64,000 nt of DNA from Ceratothoa steindachneri (lineage: Eukaryota; Arthropoda; Malacostraca; Isopoda; Cymothoidae), in NCBI GenBank assembly GCA_963969495.1, contig OZ018327.1:30511175-30575174 (forward strand). The letters are read 5' to 3'. Made by a program: the position numbers and the translations under genes. Positions within the stretch are counted from its first letter, which is position 1; each line of letters begins with the position of its first letter. The notes under the pieces were generated by a model, which was not told the DNA's origin, did no database searches, and saw only the letters and a list, made by a program, of their open reading frames with translations. This document shows positions 55,688 through 64,000 of the stretch, piece after piece.

Positions 55688-58600
55688 TTTTTTTAATTTT
55701 ACGAGCCCATCTGCTGACTGCCTACTTTGACATAAGTCGCCGTACTCAACCACAGCCTAGTACTCGGCTAAATTAAAATAACAATATGCAGAAAAAAACA
55801 ATAACAAAAAAGGAAAAAACGAAAAGTGCAGGAAGCACGTTCGGGCGTCGAGGGGAGGCCCCGGCGCAGGAACGTGCGACACGCACAAAAAACAGCAATA
55901 ACAAAACAGTTAGATAAGGTCTCTGGAGGAGGCCAGCCTCATTCAAAAAGTCAGTGTGCACGAATCGGTCCAGAGTACAAGGGACAAGCGGTAGCGACCC
56001 TGTTCATCCCGGTAAAGGGACAGGTAACGTGCGCGAAGATCACCCAGACTGGGACATTCAACGAGAATGTGCCGAACAGTCTGGGGGACAACGCAGTCGT
56101 CACAATAAAGCGCAGGCGAGCGCTCCATCAAATGGCGGTGCGTCCGAGAGTGTATCCTATTCGGAGACGACAGAAAGCAACCTGAAGCATTCGCGGCATT
56201 AGGGGGTAGGTCCATGGGAACAGTCGCGGCGTAATGGCACACAACTTTAGGTTCCCCTCGACAGTCTCCCATCATCTTTGCCAAGCATCCCGGAGAGCTT
56301 CCCGTAATCCTGCCATGTGATCGTTGTGAAGAAGAGGGAAACGATGGTTTGGTCGACCAATCCTCACGGACTCTTTGGCGATCTCATTCCCCGAAATTCC
56401 TACATGTCCAGGAAACAAGCAGAAGATAATCTCGACATCCGCCCGGCTTGCCAAAACTGTGGCATCACGGAAATCACGAAACAGGGTATGAGGACATTCC
56501 AATTCCCCGAAAGCACTCAGGGCGCTTTGTGAGTTGTATAAATCACAATACGGTCTTCGAACCGAGACGTCGCGTAATCTCCCGTACCGAGCGGTGTATT
56601 GCAACCAGCTCGGCCGCGAAGACAGACGCAGCGCCTGGGAGAGCCCCGATGACTTCAAACAGAGGGGATACGGCGTGGTAGCCGGCCCCCTCTTGGGACT
56701 TGGAGCCATCCGTATACACTGGAACGGTCCCAGCGTGACAGGAAGTGTGATCCAAAAAGGGCGAACGCAATACTCCCGGCGCTGTGCAAGCTTTGGGAGC
56801 AGAGGCGTGGCGATAAATGGTTAAAGGTGATAGCCTGCAGGGTGGCGTCCTGGGCAGAACCAGGGACGCCACCGACCCGAGAGCTATATCTAGCTCTCGG
56901 AGTTTCCTGGCCCTAAATCCAAAGGGCTTAGGGTATGACTGGGTTCTCTCGTTGCATAGGCACCGTCGAGATCAGCTGCGAATGCAGTGAGAGCTGTTAG
57001 TGACTGAGGGGGGCGCCGGGCTCGCGCGAGAAATGCACTGTACACGGCGCAGAGCGAGTGGCATCTCCCCAGCATCGACCAACAGGCTCTCAATGGGGGA
57101 AGTGCGGAAGGCACCGGTCGTCAGGCGAAGGCCGGTGTAGTGGATCGTGTCCACCTCCCGCACGACACGCTCTGCTGCGGATGCATAAAATTCGCATCCG
57201 TAGTCGAGCTTCGAATGAACAAAGGGTCGATAAAAATTAAGACAGTAGCCCTATCAGCTCCCCAGGCGTGAACGTCACGAAACGAAGAATATCCATGGCG
57301 AGGGTGCAAGACAGCCTAAGGCTGCAAATATGAACCTCCCAGGTGAGGCGTGGGTCAAATACAAGACCAAGGAAACGGTGCGAGTCCACCACTCCCAGGC
57401 GCACCGCATTTAGAAAAAAGTTTGGGTCAGGGTGGAGCCGTGGATGGCGGCACAAGTGCACCAGCTTGATCTTGGCCAAGGAAAACCGAAACCTGTGCAC
57501 TTCGGCGTAACAAGATACGCGGTTCAATGCCTGTTGGAATCGACGCTCCAGACGGCATTTTCCAGTCGGAGCACAGCATCAGACGTGCAGCGGAACTTGC
57601 AGAAGCTGCACTGTGCATTAGACAGATAGCCTCCCCTGACTAGAAAAAAAGGCTAATCTAACACTTACCAATTTTTCCATCAACTTGCACACGCAGGAAG
57701 TTAGAGAGATTGGGCAGAAATCGGCCGGGGTAGAGTGATCTCTCCTCGGTTTGCGAAAAGCGAGCACAGTAGCGATTCGCCAGAAATCTGGCAGTATACC
57801 CACTACCCAGATCCTGTTGAACAAATCTAACAGAAATGCCGTGCCTCGCTAACTCAATTGTTGAATCATAGCGTACGGGACATCGTCCGGACCAGGGGCG
57901 ATATCCGCGCACGAAGCAAGAGCGGAACGCAACTCACTCACAGTAAACTTGTCGTTTAAGGGTTCTTCCCCTCTGGAGGTAAAGTCAAGTCGGCGGCCTT
58001 CCGCGACATCACGACGTGCATTAAATGCTGGCGGAACAGCATCCCGGCTAGAGAATGCGGAATAGCGTTCGCGGGGGATTCCGCCACGGACGTGTGGTCC
58101 CATTCTCCCGGAGAACGGGAGGGGGTCCTGCGAGAACTTGCCCCGAATCCTTTTGACTCGCTTCCACACCTCTGCCCGTCAAGAAGAACGGCAGGTGTGC
58201 TTCGAAATATACCGGACCCTACCCTAGCCCGACGAAATAACCGACAGTGAAATCGTTATGGCGGCGCTTATAGCGAATGTAGGCATATCGTTTTTGCTTG
58301 AGGGCCGTCTCACACTCGACTGACCACCACGGAAGTGGCCGGCGTGAAAAACGGCCAGACCTTCTAGGAATAGTAGTCAGGCCCCCGGTGATGAGGTTGC
58401 CGGAGAACTCAACGGCCTCATCAACCGACCTAAACTCCTCGACTGGGACAGAGCAATCAGTCATTTCCTGAAATGCGGACCACTGTGCCCGCGTCAAGCA
58501 CCACCGGGGCGGGCTCTCGGGCGGCAGCGGCTTAGAAGATATTTGAATGGGAAAGTGACTACTACCATGGAGATCATTGACTACCCCCCACCTCAAATCA

Positions 58601-59040
58601 GGCTGTGCATCCGGAGAGCACAAAGATAGATCGAGGCAGGAAAAAAGGCGGTTTTCGAGCGGTGATGCGTAAACTCATCCACATTTAGGACACCCATCTC
58701 AAGCTCGTCGATCGGTCGGCAAGGACTTGACCCCGGGTATTGATAGAGTAGTCTGCCCAGAGGGGATGTCTACCGTTTGGATCCCCGAGCAAGAGAAAGG
58801 GCCTCGGCAACCGTGCCACGACGCGCCAGAAGTTCCCCGCGTCGAAGTCAACTGACGGTGGAATGTACGCGGAAATAACAGTATACCTCCTATCAAGGTG
58901 CAGCTACATAGCTACTGCCTGAAAGGAGGTATCTAAAGCGAAGAGAAGAACGGAGACATCATGCTGGGTGTAAATCGCACATCCTCCCGCCCGGCCCCCA
59001 TCCCGTGGTGGTGGGGTGGCAAAACCCTTATACCCCGGGA
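55688..59040 (-). mobile_element. Family N LINE copy I, 5'-truncated
   Basis: - strand copy: poly(A) as a T-run at 55688-55694; 3' UTR to about 55940 with the family 3' terminus (CGGCGACTTATGTC); C-terminal finger (CDDCVVPQTVRHILVEC, about 56090); RNase H (VYTDGSKSQEGAG, about 56715); RT thumb (57000-57520); RT fingers (57618-58169); endonuclease (58219-59040). About 370 bp with FFDLEKAYD, PQGS and YVDD are deleted near 57590-57610. The 5' end stops within the endonuclease at CCCGGGGTATAAGG. It sits in a COX18 intron in the same orientation as the gene. Confidence 0.87.
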
Positions 59041-59114
59041 GTATTTTAAACTATTTCTAACCACATCACAGGAACAGGGGGAAAAGAGCCAATCATAAAT
59101 TATAATAAACCTAC

Positions 59115-59262
59115 TTATATCTTGATAAGGCATCATGGTAGCCATATTCCGGAGAGAAATGCTCAGTATCACCCATAATGGAATTTGGCCCCAAAGGAGT
59201 AGGGCTGCTTTAAAAGGGTGGCAATTGTCACGAATTATCAACTCTCTCCATAGTCGATGAGT
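59115..59262 (-). CDS. COX18: COX18 coding exon (first one visible)
   Basis: 148 bp: starts THRLWRELIIRDNCHPFK, then a transmembrane block WGQIPLWVILSISLRNM, ending MPYQDI plus one base. It matches the COX18/Oxa1 core (LYVRDNCHPFKA...WIQLPMWIFMSFALRNL). The acceptor is TTCCCTTTCAG; the donor AA|GTAGGT is weaker than the others. Upstream exons with the mitochondrial presequence and first helix (about 140 residues in other animals) are not found in the remaining 4.7 kb, so they probably lie beyond the window. Confidence 0.9.
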
Positions 59263-59299
59263 CTGAAAGGGAAAATATGCTTCTCTTCAGTTATTTTGT

Positions 59300-59640
59300 T
59301 GCTAATTGCTCCCCCAGGAGGAGATGATGCCTGCTCCATCCGGCCGCTTGTGAGATTAAGGGAGAAAGTCTTTGATCCTAGAGGATGTGCTGTAAGGCCC
59401 CGTCAACGTTACCCCAATTAAGCCAGGCCATGCCTTCTGTGAGACCGCCCTGATGGATCAGGTTAGAGTTGAGGGAGGCTGTTGCGTACTAAGGGAATTT
59501 TATAGCACCCTCCAGTGCTAGCGGCCCATGTAACAGCTAGGAAATGGTAGTTCTAGTGCAGCTTAATCTCACACATTGTATCCAAGGGTGGTGGGCTTAC
59601 ACCAGGATTTCAACCAAGGAAGGGTGGTGGTGTCATATCC
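59300..59640 (+). repeat. Dispersed repeat X, copy 2
   Basis: Colinear with 51370-51710 and, inverted, with 63440-63760. Lies just upstream of the COX18 exon at 59115-59262, in the intron. Confidence 0.7.
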
Positions 59641-59984
59641 ACTTGGAAATGACAACTACTCTACAACTCTTTTTCTCTTGCCATATAGGGAGGCTAGAGC
59701 ACATTGACTGCCAAGCCCATAACGGGAAAAATGTTGTTGCAGCCAAAAAGAGGGAGGGGGGCTAATTATATTGGTATCAGTGTGGGAAGTTGTATGGTAT
59801 AGATCGTTCAGTCAACAACTTCTAAAATTTGTAGATATAGTATTTTTTAATATTTTTTTTGTATATATCCAATGCAGCCATCACATGCACATATGCCTGC
59901 CAATGTGAGTGCCAGATAGAAAATAGGCCACAACATGAATATGCTCAAATCGTTTTTTAGGTTATATTTTTTATGCATACCAAA

Positions 59985-60797
59985 TTGAAGAAAGGAGATG
60001 GTAACCATGGAAGACATCAATGGCATAGTTGTTTTGAAATGGAAGGATACCCGAGATGTCAGAATAATCCCCAACAAGCATACACCTGATTTTGTTGATG
60101 TAGGGGATGTGGAAGAGGCCAAAGAAGGAGAAGAAGATGTAGATGAAGAAGGAGTAAGAGAAGACGAACGCAGAAGAAACCACTGCCAATCATGGCATAT
60201 AATAAAGGAAAAGTTGGCATTGATATCTCTGATCAATGAAATCTTATGAGACTTGCCTGAGAAAAGGGATAAATGGTATAGGAAATTGGTGATTGAAATA
60301 CTATTTGGAATTTGTATAGTATATGCTTTCATAATTTACAAAAAAGCAACAGGAAAGCTTATAAAGATCAAGAAATCTAGAGAGAAAATTATTGAAAAGT
60401 TATTGGGCCTGGAAAGTGAGGAGAAAATACAAAGATGCTACGAGACATTCTGTAAAGGTTGCCCAGGTGAACCATACCAATGCTCATGAGGTCACAGTTT
60501 ATCAAAAACTGTGAACACATTCTGCAAAGGTTGCCCAGGTGAACCATACCAATGCTCATGAGGTCACAGTTTATCAAAAACTGTGAACACATTCTGCAAA
60601 GGTTGCCCAGGTGAACCATACCAATGCTCATGAGGTCATAGTTTATCAAAAACTGTGAACACATTCTGCAAAGGTTGCCCAGGTGAACCATACCAATGCT
60701 CATGAGGTCACAGTTTATCAAAAACTGTGAACACATTCTGCAAAGGTTGCCCAGGTGAACCATACCTCTGCATGTCATGCTTCAAATCCATCCAAGG
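59985..60797 (+). pseudogene. piggyBac transposase C-terminal fragment
   Basis: Frame 59998-60249 reads MVTMEDINGIVVLKWKDTRDV, the late catalytic-domain block of piggyBac-like (PGBD) transposases. Frame 60253 onwards reads KWYRKLVIEILFGICIV and KSREKIIEKLLG, the conserved C-terminal helices. The Cys-rich RING/PHD-like end survives as CKGCPGEPYQC, expanded by a 72-bp tandem repeat and closing with CMSCFKSI near 60771-60794. Part of the block between (GIDxSDQM) is deleted. Dead. Confidence 0.75.
60447..60767. repeat. 72-bp tandem repeat within piggyBac Cys-rich domain
   Basis: Four nearly identical 72-bp units (TGCTCATGAG at 60481, 60553, 60625 and 60697) followed by a partial one. Each unit carries GGTTGCCCAGGTGAACCATA. 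The period is 24 codons, so a frame on the - strand stays open (repeated MVHLGNLCRMCS), while the + strand transposase frame meets a stop in each unit. Confidence 0.93.
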
Positions 60798-61259
60798 GCA
60801 ATGATGTAATATAAGACAAAATAATGATACAATTAGTCAACTAAACGGTGGATAGATTACAAAATATTTTACTTACAGGCCACTGATATACACCACAATC
60901 TTTCTCAGCAGCCGCACTATTCAAATAACAGGTATTTGCCTTCACTAGCAAGCAAATGTGGTTGTCGCAGCTAATATTGAAAGTTACTTGGCACTCATGT
61001 GGCATGCACATATGCATGCCATGGCTGCAACAGAAACAGATGTGGCATACGTATGTGCATGCCACAGCAGTCAAAGTGTTAAAAAATGCAGCCTTCCCTA
61101 CTGGGTGTTCTCCAGTAAACATAACCAGTATTTAAAACTTACTTTTATACAATTTACAAGAAGAGTACAGAGGGTTTCGGGTAAATCGATACAAATGTAC
61201 ATGGGGAAATGAAACAAGTTGTTTACCAAAGGAAGCAATATAATTACAAACAAATATGA

Positions 61260-61281
61260 TATATATATATATATATATATA
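61260..61281. repeat. Short (AT)n microsatellite
   Basis: About 22 bp of AT dinucleotide next to the 3' side of the mariner fragment. Confidence 0.9.
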
Positions 61282-61290
61282 GTTGTGAAA

Positions 61291-61660
61291 TCATTTGAAA
61301 TGGCCACCATCTGCCTTCCCGACTTTTTCCAGGTGAGAACTGAACTTGTTGTGTAACCTAGTTAGGGAAGCCTTGTTAATGGATGACATTGCTTCCACAA
61401 TGGAGGCTCTGAGAGATCTTAAAGTATTGTGAGCAACCTTGTTGACATCGTTCTCAACAATGCACCACGCAAAATAATCTAGGGGGTGCGCCGGCGGAGT
61501 TGGGGGAGCTGGGTAGCTACAAGTCTGGGAACCAGTGATGCTGAACATTGAAGGACTATGCCTGTCTTGCTTGCCTTGTGGACAGGAGCAAAGTCCTGCG
61601 AAAAAACATAAAGCCATCCGCGGCTACATGGTGCATCCAAGGCTTGACTAGTCTCCAGTA
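61291..61660 (-). pseudogene. mariner-type transposase C-terminal fragment
   Basis: - strand frames: VFSQDFAPVHKASKTG (about 61600), the second catalytic block (normally FQQDxAPxHK). After a frameshift comes PAHPLDYFAWCIVE (about 61470), the third block (PxSPDxNPLDYxxW), then NTLRSLRASIVEAM and a stop at 61291. The third-block aspartate pattern fits a DDxD mariner. The first catalytic Asp is missing and the SPD sequence is degraded. Confidence 0.7.
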
Positions 61661-61664
61661 CCAT

Positions 61665-62293
61665 GTAAATGAATGCAAATTTTATGCATCTGCAGCAGAG
61701 CGTGTATTACAGAAGTTGGACTTGATCCACCACACAGGTCTCCACCTGGCGACGTTTGCTTTCCAAATGTCCTACATTAAGAGCCTACTTGACGATGCTG
61801 AGAAGATTCCACTCACTATGCGCCATGCACAGCGCATTATGCTCCTGTACGTGCGAGCCCAGCGCCTCCCTCAGTCACCAACGGCTCTCACTGCATTGAC
61901 AGCCAATCTCGACAGTGCCTCTGCTGCTGAGAGACGCCAGTCATACCCTATGCCCTTTGGGTTTAGGGCTAGGAAACTCCTTCGAAAGCTTGGTGTAGCT
62001 CTCAGGCCAGTGGTACCCTCTGGTTCTGCCCAGGACGCCTTTGACTATTTGTTGCTATGCCTCTGATCCCAGAGCTTCCACAGCGCTGCAAGTATTGGGT
62101 TTATCTTTTTTAGAGCAAACCGTGTCACACTGGATCCATACCAGTGTATACAGATGGCTCTAAGTCCCAGGAGGGAGTCGGTTTCAACATCGTATCCCCT
62201 CTGTTTGGAGTCAGTGGGGCTCTACCAGGCATTGCATGTCTTCACGGGTGAGCTGGTCGCAATACGCCTCTTAGTATGGGAGATAACAAGGCA
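61665..62293 (+). mobile_element. Family N LINE copy J, internal fragment
   Basis: RT thumb to start of RNase H: CKFYASAAERVLQK (about 61673), RAQRLPQSPTALTA (61855), RRQSYPMPFGFRARKLL (61935), and YTDGSKSQEGVGF (about 62147) followed by SGALPG. It ends near 62293 with no 3' UTR. Diverged and truncated at both ends. Confidence 0.8.
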
Positions 62294-63439
62294 GTCTCGC
62301 AACCATCGTTGGGGGTTTGCCCCCTGTGAGTCCAATGACTGTGGTCACATATGGTTGCTTTGCCTATGCAGAGCCCTACTGGAAGGAGAGTCCCCATCAC
62401 CTTTTAAGTCCTTGGGGGCCTGTGAATCTTTAAGAGGATTTTTGCCCAGGGCAGAGTTAAGCTTAGGGATATTTCCCAGTCTCACTCTTTGGGCCTGCCT
62501 TCGTATCAGGAGGGTGCCACCCTTTGTCCATCCCTTCTCGAGGCATCATGATTCCTGACCCAAAACTCAATAAGCTTGTGGCCTATTGTTGGTGTACTAG
62601 TCTAGGGAGCCAGCAGACCCACCCTCCCAATAGTCATGTCTAAAAATGAGGTCATGAACCGAGGGAGTCTGCCTTGCCTTCTACCTCTAAGGGGATGCAG
62701 TCTGGCCACCTGCTGCATCGGGAGAGGTCAAGCTGCTTTTGCACAGCCACCTGACTCCCGAGGGATACTCTAAAGAAGGAGACATAAGAGAGGGATAAGA
62801 CCCATATCTGCACAATATTTTGAGATAGAGCTGTCGAAGGGCGACTCAGGAAATGGTAAAGGGAGAGCCCTTTACCAATTGTGGTAAGGAAACCCCCTCA
62901 ACAGGCAAGGTGGTGCAACATTTCACAATTTCTTTTCACACCTATTTTTTAAAAAATTGGGGAACATGAAAATAATAAGTGTGGACCATATGAAAAAGGA
63001 AAATGGAAGAAAGAGTTATATCCTGAATATAGCCACTCTCATTTTTCAGACCATTGGATTCCAAATCTCAGTACATTAATGGTTGATGACTGTGCATGTG
63101 CAACACACACCAAAGAGAAGTTACCCAGTGGACAGTCGAGCCGCAAAAACCATAGCTGCCAACTGAGCCATGAGAGAGGCAGGTGAGACAGAGAGGAATC
63201 CCTTACTAGGTTGTAGGAGTCATCAACGAAATGGCCAGAATCTAAGATCTGTGATATGATAGACCTAGAAAGGAACCCTCAAAGTTTTAGTTGGCCTGGC
63301 AACCAACAAGACAGTATAACGCACCCTCACAGGCAGTACAGCCTTATGCACCCAAGCAGTTGCAGGGCGGTGCTCAGTCCATTAGGCCCAGGGAAAAGGA
63401 GAAACAAAAAAAAATTTTGACCGCAAAACAAAACCCTAC
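62294..63439. other. No gene recognised
   Basis: Mixed-composition DNA with no coding signal I can name. Likely beyond or within upstream COX18 introns. Confidence 0.4.
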
Positions 63440-63760
63440 CTGGATGCAACCCTAGAGTGGGCCCACCCCACTTGGATGCACTCCATGGGAGGTTAAGTTG
63501 CAATGGAACTTCCACTTCCTGTTGCATTGACCTCTAGCACAAGTGCTATAAAATTCCCACAGCATGCAACAGCCTCCCTCCACTCCAACCTAGTCCCTCA
63601 GGACACTCCCACAGAAGGCGTGCCCCCCCCCCCTAATTGTGGTAACATTGACAGGGTCATAAAGCACAGGCTGTAGGATCAAAGGCTTTCTCCCTGTATC
63701 TCCCAAGGGGTCAAGGGAGCAGAGATCATCTGCTCCTGGGAAGCCATAAAACATCAACTT
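63440..63760 (-). repeat. Dispersed repeat X, copy 3
   Basis: Inverted relative to copies 1 and 2. Shares the GGGAATTTTATAGCAC, GTCAATGTTACCACAATTA and GGGAGAAAGCCTTTGAT blocks. A C-run interrupts it near 63625-63634. Confidence 0.7.
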
Positions 63761-64000
63761 ATATAGTAATATAGTATAGACCAACGTGGGCCCCAGCTAA
63801 CAAAATCACTTTTTTTACCTAACCACCAGCAAAATTATGACCCCTGGTTGGTCTATAGCAGAGTATAGAATGATAGGAGCCCAGGTCCTGGCCCCAACCA
63901 AATATTAGTGACCCCAGTCAGTCTATATATTTTTTACAGAAACAATTTTTATTGTATAGCATCATTCCTAATTGAGCAAAAGTTACTTATTTTTTAAAGC
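63761..64000. other. No gene recognised
   Basis: AT-rich end of the window. No motif, repeat or exon found. Confidence 0.4.

Larger units (their letters stand above)
59847..61082 (+). mobile_element. piggyBac-like element, internally deleted
   Basis: The right end is probably TTAA at 61079-61082, preceded by GCAGTCAAAGTG, a piggyBac-like terminus. Subterminal inverted sequences TGCAGCCAT...CATGCACATATGC...GAGTGCCAG occur at about 59872-59921 and about 60992-61034. The left end is uncertain (a TTAA near 59848). Only the C-terminal third of the transposase is present. Confidence 0.6.

Noticed and set aside
60447..60767. CRISPR-like array
   Set aside because: Units are contiguous with no variable spacers, and the context is a eukaryotic transposon.
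60389..60778. 129-codon - strand frame with a perfect 24-residue repeat
   Set aside because: Antisense of the 72-bp array in the piggyBac fragment. Its open state follows from the 72-bp period.
61548..61660. Start of an ORF continuing into copy J as one protein
   Set aside because: The first third is antisense of the mariner fragment. The frame merely runs through into the LINE piece.

Overview
The window is repeat-dense animal nuclear DNA. It has spliced genes with long introns, many non-LTR retrotransposons with poly(A) tails, Tc1/mariner, piggyBac and hAT remnants, AT microsatellites and C/G homopolymers. The transposon mix resembles arthropod genomes and a crustacean is my best guess, but the species cannot be read from the sequence.

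Two host genes are present, and they converge. TAF10 (TFIID/SAGA subunit) lies on the + strand in three coding exons (29495-29551, 34024-34088, 47476-47674) that together encode about 106 residues. COX18 (mitochondrial Oxa1/YidC-type insertase) lies on the - strand in four visible coding exons (59262-59115, 54639-54515, 50978-50868, 47936-47748). Its N-terminal exons were not found. The two stop codons are only 73 bp apart, and the polyadenylation signals imply overlapping 3' ends. All phases and splice sites agree. Exons occupy under 1 kb of about 30 kb; the introns are filled with mobile elements.

Bases 1-8.3 kb hold a decayed CR1-like LINE on the - strand. Its ORF1 (zinc ribbon plus SGNH-esterase-like domain) was split by a pol-less Ty3/Gypsy-like LTR element (3579-7791, 4-bp target duplication), and its endonuclease was split by an unidentified 1.5-kb insert. 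Bases 9.0-16.9 kb hold an I/Nimb-like LINE (here family M), an inverted RT element with a duplicated gag segment at its edges, and a second CR1-like LINE.

Bases 16.9-28.8 kb and many later stretches belong to one I/Nimb-like LINE family with RNase H, here family N, with about eleven copies named A to K. Copy A (17094-24026) is full length with both ORFs open. It sits inside copy B with a 13-bp target duplication. Copy C is also nested in B, F is nested in E, and K is nested in an unrelated LINE, each with matching target duplications. D, G, H, I and J are older fragments in the host introns or flanks.

Other contents are a hAT-type MITE, a Tc1-like element with terminal repeats of about 220 bp, a piggyBac remnant carrying a 72-bp tandem expansion, a mariner fragment, a tRNA-derived SINE head, several minisatellites, and a three-copy dispersed repeat of unknown class. 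No rRNA, functional tRNA or CRISPR was seen. I found no convincing new biological system. The most informative material is the nested-insertion stratigraphy, the intact family-N LINE with its 3' RNA-hairpin architecture, and the overlapping TAF10/COX18 gene ends.
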